Shown piece after piece: positions 43,358-52,772 of a stretch of 64,000 nucleotides of DNA; positions within the stretch are counted from its first letter, which is position 1; each line of letters starts with the position of its first letter. The position numbers and the translations under genes were made by a program. The notes under the pieces were generated by a model that saw only the letters and a list, made by a program, of their open reading frames with translations, searched no databases and had not been told where the DNA came from. Source of the DNA: Lutibacter oceani (lineage in GTDB: Bacteria; Bacteroidota; Bacteroidia; Flavobacteriales; Flavobacteriaceae). The stretch spans positions 310,001 to 374,000 of the forward strand of contig NZ_QTTQ01000010.1 in the NCBI RefSeq assembly GCF_003384935.1. Reading direction: 5' to 3'.

Positions 43358-45252
43358 TGAATACACCTATTGATATATTAAAAACATATTGGAATTACAA
43401 TCAATTTAGAGCGCCTCAAGAAGAAATAATTAATACAGTTATTAACCGTAAAGATTGTGTGGTTTTATTACCAACAGGAGGTGGAAAATCTATTTGTTAT
43501 CAAGTTCCAGCTCTCCTTTTAGAAGGAGTTTGTGTTGTTATTTCTCCATTAATAGCTTTAATTAAAGATCAGGTAAATAGTTTATTAGAAAAAAATATTA
43601 AGGCAATTGCCTTAACTTCACAACTTTCACAAGAAGAAATTATAATTGCCTTTGATAATTTACAGTTTGGCGGATTTAAATTTTTATACTTATCCCCTGA
43701 AAAACTGCAATCAAAATTTATTCAAGATAAAATTAAACAATTAAAAGTTTCCCTTATAGCAATTGATGAAGCGCATTGTATTTCAGAATGGGGACACGAT
43801 TTTAGGCCATCTTATTTAAAACTACCTATTTTAAAAGAATTACAACCCAATGCAACTATAATAGCTTTAACTGCAACAGCAACTGAAAGGGTAATTTTAG
43901 ATATCAGCAAAAATTTAGAAATTGAAAATGCTACGCTATTCAAAAAATCATTTCAAAGAGATAATTTAACATACCAAGTTATTTATACCGAAAATTTTTA
44001 TGGAAAACTATTGCAAATACTTCAAAAAATAAACGAATCTGTAATTATTTATACAAATAACAGAAAACAAACAAAAGAAGTAAACAACTACATAAACAAA
44101 AACAATTTTAAAAGTACCTTTTATCATGGAGGACTATCATTTAAAGAAAAAAATACAGCTTATGCAAGTTGGATAACTGACCAAACGCCTATTATGGTTG
44201 CAACAAATGCATTTGGAATGGGAATTGACAAATCTAACGTAAGGGCAGTTATACATTTAAATATTCCAAATAGTTTAGAAAATTATATTCAAGAAGCAGG
44301 AAGAGCAGGAAGAGATGGTAAAGAGTCTTTTTCAATAATTTTAACTAATGAAGCAACTATTTATAACACGGAAGAACGATTTAAAACAACAACACCTTCA
44401 TTAAAATTTATAAAAAAAGTTTATTCAAATTTAAATCAATTTTATAAAATTTCACTTGGAGAACAGCCGCTTGAATTATTCAATTTTTCATTACAAGAAT
44501 TTTGCGCAACATATAAATTAAACATTTTAAAAACCTATAATTCAATTAAAATATTAGAGCGAGAAAATATTATTTTACTAGATGAAAACTATACTAAAAA
44601 ATCAGTTTTAAAATTTATAGTTAGTAATAAACACCTTTTTAATTATTTAGAAAACAATCCTTCAAAAAACAACTTAATTAAATTAATATTAAGAAGTTAT
44701 GGTGGAATTTTTGAACACTTCACAATAATTGATGAGCATAATTTATCAATAAAATTAGGCATAAAAAAAAGTGAAGTGATTTCAATTTTAAAAAATTTAA
44801 ATGAAACTGGAATTGTAAATTATACTTATGAAAATTCAAATTCTAAACTTTCATTTTTAGTAATTAGAGAGGATGCTTACACGATTAACAGAATTTCAAA
44901 AAATATTGAGAAACAACATCATTTAAAATATGAAAAATTAATGGCCACTATTTCATTTATCAGAAATAAAACAGCCTGTAGAAACATTCAACTACTCTCC
45001 TATTTTAATGAATATATAACTGAAAATTGTGGTAAATGTGATGTATGTATTTCAAAGAACAAAAATACTGAAATTACATTTCAAATTTTAAATCAAATTC
45101 TTGCATTGCTATCTGAACAGAGTTTGTCTTCACAAGAACTTTCTGTATTATTAAAATACAACGAAAAACAACTTTTAAATTCTCTTAAAATACTCTTAGA
45201 AAAAAATAAAATTGCCATAACTTCGCAAAATAAATTTAAATTAAAACTTTAA
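43357..45252 (+). CDS. recQ: ATP-dependent DNA helicase RecQ
   Basis: 3'-5' DNA helicase of 631 residues. Motif I PTGGGKSICYQ (39-49), DEAHCISEWGHDFRPSY, TATATERV, the motif IV-VI region with TNAFGMGIDKSNVR and QEAGRAGRDGK. A zinc-binding domain follows with CRNIQLLSYF and CGKCDVC. The C-terminus shows a winged-helix-like region; a clear HRDC domain is not visible. Coupled by one-base overlaps to the genes on both sides. Confidence 0.95.
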   Translation: MNTPIDILKTYWNYNQFRAPQEEIINTVINRKDCVVLLPTGGGKSICYQVPALLLEGVCVVISPLIALIKDQVNSLLEKNIKAIALTSQLSQEEIIIAFDNLQFGGFKFLYLSPEKLQSKFIQDKIKQLKVSLIAIDEAHCISEWGHDFRPSYLKLPILKELQPNATIIALTATATERVILDISKNLEIENATLFKKSFQRDNLTYQVIYTENFYGKLLQILQKINESVIIYTNNRKQTKEVNNYINKNNFKSTFYHGGLSFKEKNTAYASWITDQTPIMVATNAFGMGIDKSNVRAVIHLNIPNSLENYIQEAGRAGRDGKESFSIILTNEATIYNTEERFKTTTPSLKFIKKVYSNLNQFYKISLGEQPLELFNFSLQEFCATYKLNILKTYNSIKILERENIILLDENYTKKSVLKFIVSNKHLFNYLENNPSKNNLIKLILRSYGGIFEHFTIIDEHNLSIKLGIKKSEVISILKNLNETGIVNYTYENSNSKLSFLVIREDAYTINRISKNIEKQHHLKYEKLMATISFIRNKTACRNIQLLSYFNEYITENCGKCDVCISKNKNTEITFQILNQILALLSEQSLSSQELSVLLKYNEKQLLNSLKILLEKNKIAITSQNKFKLKL

Positions 45253-46196
45253 TGAGAGATTTAAGAATTGTATTTATGGGAACACCAGAATTTGCTGTTG
45301 CCACTTTAGATGCACTTATAAAAGCAAAATTTAATGTAGTTGGTGTAATTACAGCTCCCGATAAACCTGCTGGTAGAGGTAGAAAATTAAATGAGTCTGC
45401 AGTTAAAAAATATGCTTTAGAACATAAATTAAACATTTTACAACCAACAAATTTAAAAGACGAAGATTTTATTAAAGAACTTGAAAACTTAAATGCCAAT
45501 TTACAAATTGTTGTAGCATTTAGAATGTTACCAAAAATTGTTTGGCAACTACCAAAATATGGCACCTTTAATTTACACGCATCTTTACTCCCAAATTACA
45601 AAGGAGCAGCTCCAATAAACTGGGCTATAATAAATGGTGAAACAAAAACTGGTGTTTCAACATTTTTTATTGATGAAAAAATTGATACAGGAAATATTAT
45701 TTTACAAGAAGAAGTTAAGATAGGAAAAGATGAAATTTTAGGTGAACTCTATAATAAACTAATGAATATTGGAAGTAATTTAGTTGTAGAAACTGTAAAA
45801 ATGATTGAAAAAGGTGACGTTAAAACAAAAAAACAACCCGAAACTGAAGAAAAACCAGCGCCAAAAATATTTACAAAAACTTGTAAAATAAATTGGAACG
45901 ACTCTCTAAATAATATTTATAATTTAATAAGAGGCTTAAATCCATATCCTGCAGCTTGGACAACCTTAATTAACAATGGAGAACCAATAAAAGTAAAAAT
46001 ATTTGATGTAAAACCTGAATTTAAAAATCACAACTTAAAATCAGGTTCAATTATTACATCAAAAAATGAAATTAAAGTTGCCGTTTCTAACGGTTTTGTA
46101 ATAATTGAAAGTTTACAATTGGCAGGTAAAAAGAAAATGGATAGCAAAAGTTTATTAAACGGATATACGTTTTATCCAAATTCAATAATGAAATAA
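45252..46196 (+). CDS. fmt: Methionyl-tRNA formyltransferase
   Basis: Formylates initiator Met-tRNA using 10-formyl-tetrahydrofolate. It has 314 residues, normal length. FMGTPEFAV, APDKPAGRGRKL (the loop that contacts tRNA), the catalytic region FNLHASLLPNYKGAAPINWAI with the Asn-His pair, and IDTGNI with the catalytic Asp are present, followed by the C-terminal OB-like domain. Overlaps recQ by one base. A short inverted repeat (46194-46216) covers its stop codon but lacks a T-run. Confidence 0.96.
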   Translation: MRDLRIVFMGTPEFAVATLDALIKAKFNVVGVITAPDKPAGRGRKLNESAVKKYALEHKLNILQPTNLKDEDFIKELENLNANLQIVVAFRMLPKIVWQLPKYGTFNLHASLLPNYKGAAPINWAIINGETKTGVSTFFIDEKIDTGNIILQEEVKIGKDEILGELYNKLMNIGSNLVVETVKMIEKGDVKTKKQPETEEKPAPKIFTKTCKINWNDSLNNIYNLIRGLNPYPAAWTTLINNGEPIKVKIFDVKPEFKNHNLKSGSIITSKNEIKVAVSNGFVIIESLQLAGKKKMDSKSLLNGYTFYPNSIMK

Positions 46197-46300
46197 GCCC
46201 TATTTTAAAGGGCTTATAAGGCATTTTCACAAAAAAAAAGCTAGGTTATTAACATTTATAATCATTTATTAACAAAAAACTCACTTTTTTAGTCAAAAAC

Positions 46301-46330
46301 TTGCATAAACCCTTATTCCATCTAACTTTG
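46301..46330 (+). promoter_or_regulatory. Strong promoter of the HU gene
   Basis: TTG (46301-46303), 19-base spacer, then TAACTTTG (46323-46330). This is an exact match to the flavobacterial TTG-N19-TAnnTTTG consensus and suits a highly expressed gene. The start codon is 53 bases further on. Confidence 0.85.
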
Positions 46331-46383
46331 TTAAGCTTATTGTAAGCAAAAAATGTTTAACCAATTAATTTAAAATTTAAATT

Positions 46384-46656
46384 ATGAACAAATCAGATTT
46401 AATTGATGCAATGGCAGCAGATGCTGGCATTTCAAAAGCAGCAGCTAAAGCAGCGTTAGAATCATTAACAGACAATGTAACAAAAACTCTTAAAAAAGGT
46501 GGTAAAGTTGCATTAGTAGGATGGGGAACTTGGTCAATTTCTAAAAGAGCAGCAAGAACTGGTAGAAATCCTCAAACAGGAGCTACTATTAAAATTGCAG
46601 CTAAAAATGTAGTTAAATTTAAAGCAGGTGCTGGATTTAGTGATGCAGTAAACTAA
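46384..46656 (+). CDS. hup: HU family DNA-binding protein
   Basis: Nucleoid protein of 90 residues that bends DNA as a dimer. [20 protein letters not shown] begins the helical dimer part, and [15 protein letters not shown] is the DNA-binding arm with the Pro that inserts between bases. A GWGTW replaces the usual GFGTF at about 46-50. Good codon use, a strong promoter and a strong terminator indicate high expression. Confidence 0.96.
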   Translation: MNKSDLIDAMAADAGISKAAAKAALESLTDNVTKTLKKGGKVALVGWGTWSISKRAARTGRNPQTGATIKIAAKNVVKFKAGAGFSDAVN

Positions 46657-46684
46657 TACATAAGAAATTTCTTATTACGCATTT

Positions 46685-46716
46685 AAACTCTTCAATTTTT
46701 TTGAAGAGTTTTTTTT
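46685..46716 (+). terminator. Terminator of the HU gene
   Basis: Eleven-base stem AAACTCTTCAA (46685-46695) with TTGAAGAGTTT (46701-46711), loop TTTTT, followed by more T residues. Confidence 0.88.
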
Positions 46717-46761
46717 ATAATTAAATTTTACTATATTTAAAAAAACATTGTTCGTTTTTAT

Positions 46762-47319
46762 ATGATAGACAAAAATCCAACTAAAGGTAAATTATTAATT
46801 GCTGAACCCTCTATTCTTAATGATAAAGAGTTCAATAGATCTGTAATTTACTTAACTGAACATAATAAAGAAGGTTGTATTGGATTTATTTTAAATAAGC
46901 CTACTGAATTTGTTTTAAATGATTTAATCCCAGAAATTGAATGTGATTTTGTTGTTTATAATGGTGGGCCCGTTGAACAAGAAAACTTATACTTTATTCA
47001 TAAAATTCCAGAATTAATTCCAGACAGTATTCAAATTGATGATGAATTTTATTGGGGAGGTGATTTTGATATACTTACAAAACTTTTACATAATAAAGCT
47101 ATAAATGCTACAGATATTCGTTTTTTTCTAGGGTATTCAGGTTGGTCTATCAACCAATTGAATGAAGAATTAAAAGAATCTACTTGGGTTATTGTTAAAA
47201 ACAAATATCCAAATATGTTAAACATTAAAAGCGATGATATTTGGAAAAACCAATTAATGGCTTTTGGAGGTGAATATCAAATTTGGGCAAATGCACCTAA
47301 AAACCCTGCATTAAACTAA
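46762..47319 (+). CDS. YqgE/AlgH family protein
   Basis: Protein of 185 residues of the YqgE/AlgH (UPF0301) family. KGKLLIAEPSILNDKEFNRSV, broken by a variable residue, GFILNKPTEF, YNGGPVEQENLYFIH and FLGYSGWSINQLNEEL are all characteristic. Its biochemical role is not established. Its end overlaps the convergent aminotransferase gene by 9 bases. Confidence 0.92.
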   Translation: MIDKNPTKGKLLIAEPSILNDKEFNRSVIYLTEHNKEGCIGFILNKPTEFVLNDLIPEIECDFVVYNGGPVEQENLYFIHKIPELIPDSIQIDDEFYWGGDFDILTKLLHNKAINATDIRFFLGYSGWSINQLNEELKESTWVIVKNKYPNMLNIKSDDIWKNQLMAFGGEYQIWANAPKNPALN

Positions 47320-48129
47320 GTCTTTTATTTTTAGAGATAATTCTCGTCCAATTGAAGTTTTAAAAATACTTTTTTTATATTTTGTGACTGGCTGAATTCC
47401 AATAATTGAATTTGTAATAAATACTTCATCTGCTTTTTGAAGTTCAAAAGGAGAAATGGCTATCTCTTCTATTGAATAATTATCGCTTTTTGAAAGCATT
47501 TCAATAATTTTTTTCCGCATTACTCCTTTAATACAGCCTTCTGTTATAGGTGGAGTTTTAATAATATTATCTTTAATTATAAAAATGTTTCCATTAATTG
47601 CTTCAACCACATATTTTTTTTCATTCAACAATATGCAATTATCAATATTATTTTCTTCAGCATAAATACTAGCCAATACATTCGTTATTTTATTAGTGGT
47701 TTTAATAGTTGACAACAAACCAGAATACACGTAATAATCTTTAAAAACATCTAATATATATATATCTTTTAATCCATAATTTAAATCTGAAGCCTCAATT
47801 AAATAGCTAGTTTCGTTACTTACTGGTGCATAAAAACCGCCATTATTTCTAAAAACAGTAAGTCGCACTCTTGCATTTTCTAAATTATTTGATTTAACAG
47901 TATTTATAATTTCATTTTCAAAATATTCCAATGTAAAAATCATTGGAATTTCCATTCTTAACATTCTCATTGAAGCCATTAATCTAAAATAATGATCTTC
48001 CAAAAAATGAACCTTGAAATTTTCAACTTTAATTGTTTCAAAAAGCGCATCCCCATATTTAAACGCCCTATTATTGGCATTAAATAATTCTATAGAATCG
48101 TTTACAAGTGAACCGTTAAAATTTATCAT
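47311..48129 (-). CDS. Class IV aminotransferase (possible aminodeoxychorismate lyase)
   Basis: Fold-type IV PLP enzyme of 272 residues, the family of branched-chain aminotransferase, D-amino-acid transaminase and PabC. The start (FNGSLVNDSIELFNANNRAF), the probable PLP lysine in TIKTTNKITNVLAS, VVEAINGNIFI with the conserved Glu and Asn, and TPPITEGCIKGVMRK are present. The short length and sequence best fit 4-amino-4-deoxychorismate lyase of folate synthesis; branched-chain transamination is not excluded. Confidence 0.82.
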   Translation of the reverse strand: MINFNGSLVNDSIELFNANNRAFKYGDALFETIKVENFKVHFLEDHYFRLMASMRMLRMEIPMIFTLEYFENEIINTVKSNNLENARVRLTVFRNNGGFYAPVSNETSYLIEASDLNYGLKDIYILDVFKDYYVYSGLLSTIKTTNKITNVLASIYAEENNIDNCILLNEKKYVVEAINGNIFIIKDNIIKTPPITEGCIKGVMRKKIIEMLSKSDNYSIEEIAISPFELQKADEVFITNSIIGIQPVTKYKKSIFKTSIGRELSLKIKDLV

Positions 48130-48161
48130 AAATTAAAAATAAGGTAGTAAAACTACATAAA

Positions 48162-48187
48162 AAAACCTTGAATGAGATCAAGGTTTT
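48162..48187 (-). terminator. Terminator after the START-like gene
   Basis: Ten-base stem AAAACCTTGA (48162-48171) with TCAAGGTTTT (48178-48187), loop ATGAGA. Read on the minus strand the stem is followed by a run of T residues. Confidence 0.8.
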
Positions 48188-48207
48188 AAAATATAAAAAG
48201 TTTTTAA

Positions 48208-48591
48208 TTAAGCGCCAATTGTATGTTTTAATTCATCAATTTGATTTTCCCAAAACATTTTAGATTCTTCTATTTCATCTTCTTCAGCAAAATCAGTAAC
48301 AATTAATGATACATCTTTGGTTATTTCATCTACTTCAATTCTAAATTCAAAGAACGATTTATCGTCTTCGCCATCTAACCATTTAAATTTTATTTTTTCC
48401 TCGGGTCTTTCTTGTAAAACCTTTGCTTTTTCTTCTGATCCATCCCAGATAAAAGTAAATACTTCTCCTCTAGAATTCACATTGTCGGCAAACCATTCTG
48501 AAAGTCCAGAAGGTGTTCCAAAATATTGATATAACATATGAGGTGAAGCGTGTATCGGAAACTCTATTTCAAATTTTATTTTTGTTGACAT
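48208..48591 (-). CDS. START-like (SRPBCC superfamily) protein
   Basis: Protein of 127 residues with the helix-grip fold of the SRPBCC superfamily: HASPHMLYQYFGTPSGLSEWFA near residue 13 (broken by variable residues), FTFIWDG, EEKIKFKWLDGEDDKSFFEF and a C-terminal helix FWENQIDELKHTIGA. The family may bind a small hydrophobic ligand or act like AHSA1. Widely conserved in Bacteroidota, function unknown. Confidence 0.82.
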   Translation of the reverse strand: MSTKIKFEIEFPIHASPHMLYQYFGTPSGLSEWFADNVNSRGEVFTFIWDGSEEKAKVLQERPEEKIKFKWLDGEDDKSFFEFRIEVDEITKDVSLIVTDFAEEDEIEESKMFWENQIDELKHTIGA

Positions 48592-48671
48592 CTCTTTTAT
48601 TTAAAAGCACAATATATATAAATTATCCATTCTAAAAAAATTTAAATTATTAAAAAAAATAGCTAAATAAA

Positions 48672-48704
48672 TTTGCGACAACAAGTTTTTTATTTTTATA
48701 TTTG
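48672..48704 (+). promoter_or_regulatory. Promoter of tRNA-Met
   Basis: TTTG (48672-48675), 21-base spacer, then TATATTTG (48697-48704), an exact TAnnTTTG box. The tRNA begins 15 bases further on. Confidence 0.75.
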
Positions 48705-48718
48705 CACCCTCAATAAAT

Positions 48719-48792
48719 GGCGTGGTAGCTCAGTTGGTTAGAGCGTCGGATTCATAACCCGGAGGTCTCCAGTTCAATTCTGGATCACGCTA
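48719..48792 (+). tRNA. tRNA-Met (CAT), elongator type
   Basis: Cloverleaf readable by eye: acceptor GGCGTGG pairs with TCACGCT, D stem GCTC/GAGC, anticodon loop TTCATAA with CAT at 48753-48755, T stem TCCAG/CTGGA with loop TTCAATT, discriminator A. The G1-U72 pair differs from the initiator-type mismatch, so it is the elongator; a C34-modified tRNA-Ile reading AUA is less likely but not excluded. The 3' CCA is not encoded. It stands alone with its own promoter and terminator. Confidence 0.93.
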
Positions 48793-48814
48793 CAAATTTA
48801 AAGTCAACAAAACG

Positions 48815-48844
48815 AACAGTTTAGCTTTCTAAACTGTTTTTTTT
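48815..48844 (+). terminator. Terminator of tRNA-Met
   Basis: Ten-base stem AACAGTTTAG (48815-48824) with CTAAACTGTT (48829-48838), loop CTTT, then a run of T residues to 48844. Confidence 0.87.
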
Positions 48845-48905
48845 ATGTCTAGTTTAAATGAAATTCTTACCTTTAACTACGAAAGTGCATACGATTGCTT
48901 TTACT

Positions 48906-49188
48906 ATTTTTCATTAATATTTATATTATCTATAGATACAGTTCCAAGTACTATTCCAAAAACATCTTTTTTTGTGTAAAAAACGTTAACTAATTTACCG
49001 AAAATGTGGTTTGAAATATATTGTTTGACTTTTTGATAATAAGATTGTTTTTTTCAGGACAATCAATATAAAGTAATCTCACTTTTATTTCGAAATTCCA
49101 ACAATTATAGCCGCTTCACTTGGATAAAGTTTAGATCTTTAAGGATAGCTTTAAAAATAAAAATTGTTTCATTTGGAAAGAAAATCAT
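48906..49188 (-). pseudogene. Frame-broken remnant of a small unidentified gene
   Basis: On the minus strand four protein-like pieces follow one another in shifting frames. An ATG at 49188 opens MIFFPNETIFIFKAILKDLN and ends at a stop at 49105. YPSEAAIIVGISK ends at 49085. WNFEIKVRLLYIDCPEKNNL and onward (from 49100) ends at 48990. GKLVNVFYTKKDVFGIVLGT and onward ends at 48906. Joined they would give about 95 residues, consistent with one gene that has taken several small insertions or deletions. I do not recognise the family. The frame reading is by hand and chance open reading is possible, so this is tentative. Confidence 0.45.
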
Positions 49189-49379
49189 TATAAAACTGTT
49201 GATTGTACAACTGATTTATCTAGTCCTATTTAATTATATTTTTAAGAACAGCAATTAAAGTTTAATAGGTAATTACAGCTTAAAATAGTTAATTAAATTC
49301 GCTGCTTAAAAACTAACCTACTTCAAAACGTTTATTAAAATTAAGTATATTAGCATTACACTACTAACTTTAATTTATT
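49189..49379. other. Intergenic DNA without recognised content
   Basis: AT-rich stretch between the gene remnant and the amidohydrolase. A degenerate -7 box TAACTTTA (49365-49372; A in place of the final G) lies 7 bases before the ATG. No other signal was seen. Confidence 0.4.
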
Positions 49380-52300
49380 ATGTTAAAAATTAAACACCTT
49401 TTACTTTTTATAATTGTACTGTCAATTAATTTAAATGCACAGAAAAAAGACTCTTTAAAATGGGATGTTTCAAATCCTAAAGGCGATTGGAATTTCAAAG
49501 AGTTAAAATTAACTACTAATGAAGGAACCTGGATGAATTTAGATGTAAGTCCAGATGGTAAAGAAATCGTTTTTGATTTACTTGGTGATATTTACAAAAT
49601 TCCAGTAAGCGGTGGAAATGCAACATTATTAAGAGAAGGGTTGGCTTTTGAAGTTCAGCCAAGATTTAGTCCTGATGGTAGTAAAATTTTATTTACAAGT
49701 GATGCTGGTGGTGGCGATAATATTTGGGTTATGAATGCTGATGGAACCAATGCAAAACAACTTACTAAAGAAAAATTTCGATTGTTAAATAACGGTGCCT
49801 GGTCTGCTGATGGAAATTATATTTTTACCCGTAAGCACTTTACTTCAGGACGCTCTTTGGGTGCTGGAGAAATTTGGATGTATCACATTACCGGAGGTGT
49901 TGGAACCCAAATTACCAAAAGAAAAAATGATCAACAAGATGTAAATGAACCTGTTACTTCTCCTGATGGAACTTATTTGTATTATAGTGAAGATGTATAT
50001 CCCGGTGGCTCTTTTCAATACAATAAAGATCCAAACAATCAAATTTATGTTATTAAAAGGTACGATCTTGAAACCGGTAAAACCGAAACAATTACAGGTG
50101 GTCCTGGCGGTGCTGCAAGACCACAACTATCAAGAGATGGCAAAAAAATGGCTTTTGTAAGGCGTGTAAGAACAAAAACTGTATTATTTATTCACGATTT
50201 AGAAACTGGTGAGGAATGGCCAATTTATGATCAATTAAATAAAGATCAACAGGAAGCCTGGGCTATTTTTGGTGTATATCCTGGTTTTAGCTGGATGCCA
50301 AATAATACTGAAATTGTTTTTTGGTCTGGCGGAAAAATCAATAAAATTGACATCAATAATTTAAGTATCAATAATATCCCTTTTAACGCGGAAGCAACCA
50401 TTAAAATTGCCGAATCAATTCATTTTGACACACCTGTTTTTTCAGATGAATTTACTTCAAAAGTAATTAGAAACGTTGTAACTTCTCCTGATGGAAAAAC
50501 CATATTGTTTAATGCTTTAGGGCATCTTTGGACTAAAAAATTACCAAATGGCACACCAAAAAGGGTAACAAATGGAACTGACTCAGAAGCTGAACCTAGT
50601 TATTCTCCAGACGGTACAAAAATTATATACGTAACCTGGAATGATGAAAATTTAGGTGCAATTTATCAGCTTTCGTTGAAAGATGGAAAAAGTTTAAAAT
50701 TAACTTCTGAAAAAGGAATCTATCGAACTCCTTCTTACAGTTCTGATGGTAATAAAATTACCTATTTTAAAGAAGGTGGAAACAGTGATCAAGGAAGAAC
50801 TTTTACCAAAAAAACTGGTATTTACACTATGAATGCCAATGGAACCAATAAAAAATGGATTACTAAAAACGGGCAATTCCCTGAATTTAATAAAGAAGGA
50901 ACACGAATTTTATTTCAAACCGGTGGTACCTTTTTTGGGAATTTAGTAAAAGAATTAAAAAGCGTTGATTTAAACGGACAAGATGAAAGAACTTTAGTAA
51001 AATCTAAATATGCAAACCGATTAGTGCCTAGTCCAGATAATAATTGGATTACTTTTAGTCATTTACACAAGGTTTATATTGCACCAATGCCAAAAATTGG
51101 CAAAACCTTTGATTTAGATGATGCAACCAAATCTGTTCCTGTTTCTCAACTTGCAAAAGATGCCGGTGTAAATATTCATTGGTCTTCCGACAGTAAAAAA
51201 ATTCATTGGACATTAGGTGAAGAATATTTTACAAATAACATTGCAGATCGCTTTACATTTTTAAAGAACTCACCGGATAGTATTTCTCCAATGACAACAA
51301 AAGGCATCAAAGTAAATTTGGTACAAAAATCTGATAAACCTTCCGGTAAAATTGCATTTACCGGTGCACGAATTATTACAATGGAAGGAGATGAAGTTAT
51401 TGAAAACGGAACCATTGTTATTAATGAAAATAAAATAGAATCCGTTGGAAAAAGTGACGAGATAAACATCCCGTCAAATGCTAAGGTAATTGATGTAACC
51501 GGTAAAACCATAATGCCTGGAATTGTTGATGTTCATGCACATGTTGGTGGTTTTAGAAATGGTTTAACAGCTCAAAAACATTGGCAATTTTATGCAAATT
51601 TAGCTTTTGGTGTAACTACTTCACATGATCCATCAGCAAATACTGAAGCTATTTTTACGCTGGCTGAATTAATTAAAGCAGGAGAAATGGTAGGGCCAAG
51701 ACTCTACTCTACCGGTTTTATTTTATATGGTGCCGATGGCGATTTTAAAGCTAAAGTGAATAATATAGAAGATGCTCGTTCTGCAATTAGAAGAACAAAA
51801 GCATTTGGTGCACTTTCCGTTAAAAGTTATAACCAGCCTAGAAGAGAACAGCGTCAACAAATACTGCAAGCTGCTCGTGAAGAAGGTATTTTTGTAGTTC
51901 CGGAAGGTGGATCTACTTTTTATCATAATATGACAATGATTATGGATGGCCATACAGGCATAGAGCATAACATACCTGTTGCACCAGTTTATAAAGATGT
52001 ATTGGAACTTTGGAGCAATAGCAAAACAGGATATACTCCAACATTAATTGTAAATTATGGAGGTGTTAACGGTGAATATTACTGGTACCAAAAAAATAAT
52101 ATTTGGGAAAATGAAAAACTTTTAAAATATACTCCAAGAAATATTGTTGATGCCCGCTCCAGGTATAGAACAATGGTTCCTTTAGAAGAGTATGAAAACG
52201 GACATATTCTAACTTCAAAAACCTGTAAACAATTAGCTGATTTAGGTGTAAAAGTAAATTTAGGTGCACATGGCCAACTTCAAGGTTTAGGAGCACATTG

Positions 52301-52667
52301 GGAATTAGCAATGCTAGCACAAGGAGGTATGAGTACAATGGAAGCGCTCCATTCTGCAACTATTAATGGTGCCGAATATTTAGGAATGGGAGCTGATATT
52401 GGATCTTTAAAAGCTGGGAAATTAGCTGATTTAATTATTTTAGATGAAAATCCACTAGATGCTATTGAAAATTCAAAAACTGTTCGATATACCATGGTAA
52501 ATGGAAGATTGTATGATACAGAAACAATGAATGAAATTGGAAACAGAATTAAATCAAGAACTAAATTTTATTGGGAAAATAATAAATACAATACTGCTTT
52601 TCCATGGCACGAATCAACAAACAGCTATACATTACCAGGATGTAGTTGTGAAGTTTTACATGATTAG
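49380..52667 (+). CDS. Exported TolB-propeller protein fused to an amidohydrolase
   Basis: Protein of 1095 residues with a signal peptide (ending LNAQ, about residue 20). Residues about 50-610 contain many PD40/TolB-type repeats of the SPDG type (DVSPDGKEIVF, RFSPDGSKILF, SYSPDGTKIIY). Residues about 655-1075 are an amidohydrolase: GARIITMEGDEVIENGTIVI, H719 and H721 in GIVDVHAHVGG, further candidate ligands in EGGSTFYHNM, GIEHNIP and GAHGQLQGLGAHWE, and KLADLIILDENPLDAI. A periplasmic hydrolase of cyclic amides or peptides is likely; the substrate is unknown. Followed by a strong terminator. Confidence 0.9.
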   Translation: MLKIKHLLLFIIVLSINLNAQKKDSLKWDVSNPKGDWNFKELKLTTNEGTWMNLDVSPDGKEIVFDLLGDIYKIPVSGGNATLLREGLAFEVQPRFSPDGSKILFTSDAGGGDNIWVMNADGTNAKQLTKEKFRLLNNGAWSADGNYIFTRKHFTSGRSLGAGEIWMYHITGGVGTQITKRKNDQQDVNEPVTSPDGTYLYYSEDVYPGGSFQYNKDPNNQIYVIKRYDLETGKTETITGGPGGAARPQLSRDGKKMAFVRRVRTKTVLFIHDLETGEEWPIYDQLNKDQQEAWAIFGVYPGFSWMPNNTEIVFWSGGKINKIDINNLSINNIPFNAEATIKIAESIHFDTPVFSDEFTSKVIRNVVTSPDGKTILFNALGHLWTKKLPNGTPKRVTNGTDSEAEPSYSPDGTKIIYVTWNDENLGAIYQLSLKDGKSLKLTSEKGIYRTPSYSSDGNKITYFKEGGNSDQGRTFTKKTGIYTMNANGTNKKWITKNGQFPEFNKEGTRILFQTGGTFFGNLVKELKSVDLNGQDERTLVKSKYANRLVPSPDNNWITFSHLHKVYIAPMPKIGKTFDLDDATKSVPVSQLAKDAGVNIHWSSDSKKIHWTLGEEYFTNNIADRFTFLKNSPDSISPMTTKGIKVNLVQKSDKPSGKIAFTGARIITMEGDEVIENGTIVINENKIESVGKSDEINIPSNAKVIDVTGKTIMPGIVDVHAHVGGFRNGLTAQKHWQFYANLAFGVTTSHDPSANTEAIFTLAELIKAGEMVGPRLYSTGFILYGADGDFKAKVNNIEDARSAIRRTKAFGALSVKSYNQPRREQRQQILQAAREEGIFVVPEGGSTFYHNMTMIMDGHTGIEHNIPVAPVYKDVLELWSNSKTGYTPTLIVNYGGVNGEYYWYQKNNIWENEKLLKYTPRNIVDARSRYRTMVPLEEYENGHILTSKTCKQLADLGVKVNLGAHGQLQGLGAHWELAMLAQGGMSTMEALHSATINGAEYLGMGADIGSLKAGKLADLIILDENPLDAIENSKTVRYTMVNGRLYDTETMNEIGNRIKSRTKFYWENNKYNTAFPWHESTNSYTLPGCSCEVLHD

Positions 52668-52738
52668 TAATTTTAACAAATCATAATCCAAACTTCTTTA
52701 GTTCAATTCTGTATATTACTAAAAATTCAACTTTATAA

Positions 52739-52772
52739 AAAAAAACCTTACATAGAACTGTAAGGTTTTTTT
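52739..52772 (+). terminator. Terminator after the amidohydrolase gene
   Basis: Fourteen-base perfect stem, arms 52739-52752 and 52759-52772 (core AAAACCTTACA/TGTAAGGTTTT), loop TAGAAC, ending in seven T residues. Confidence 0.88.

Noticed and set aside
46194-46216. Inverted repeat TAAGCCC/GGGCTTA over the fmt stop codon.
   Set aside because: Seven-base stem without a T-run on the plus strand, so not called as a terminator.
46660-46675. Perfect 16-base palindrome ATAAGAAATTTCTTAT just after the HU gene.
   Set aside because: Composed almost only of A and T with no spacer, likely chance; the real terminator follows at 46685.
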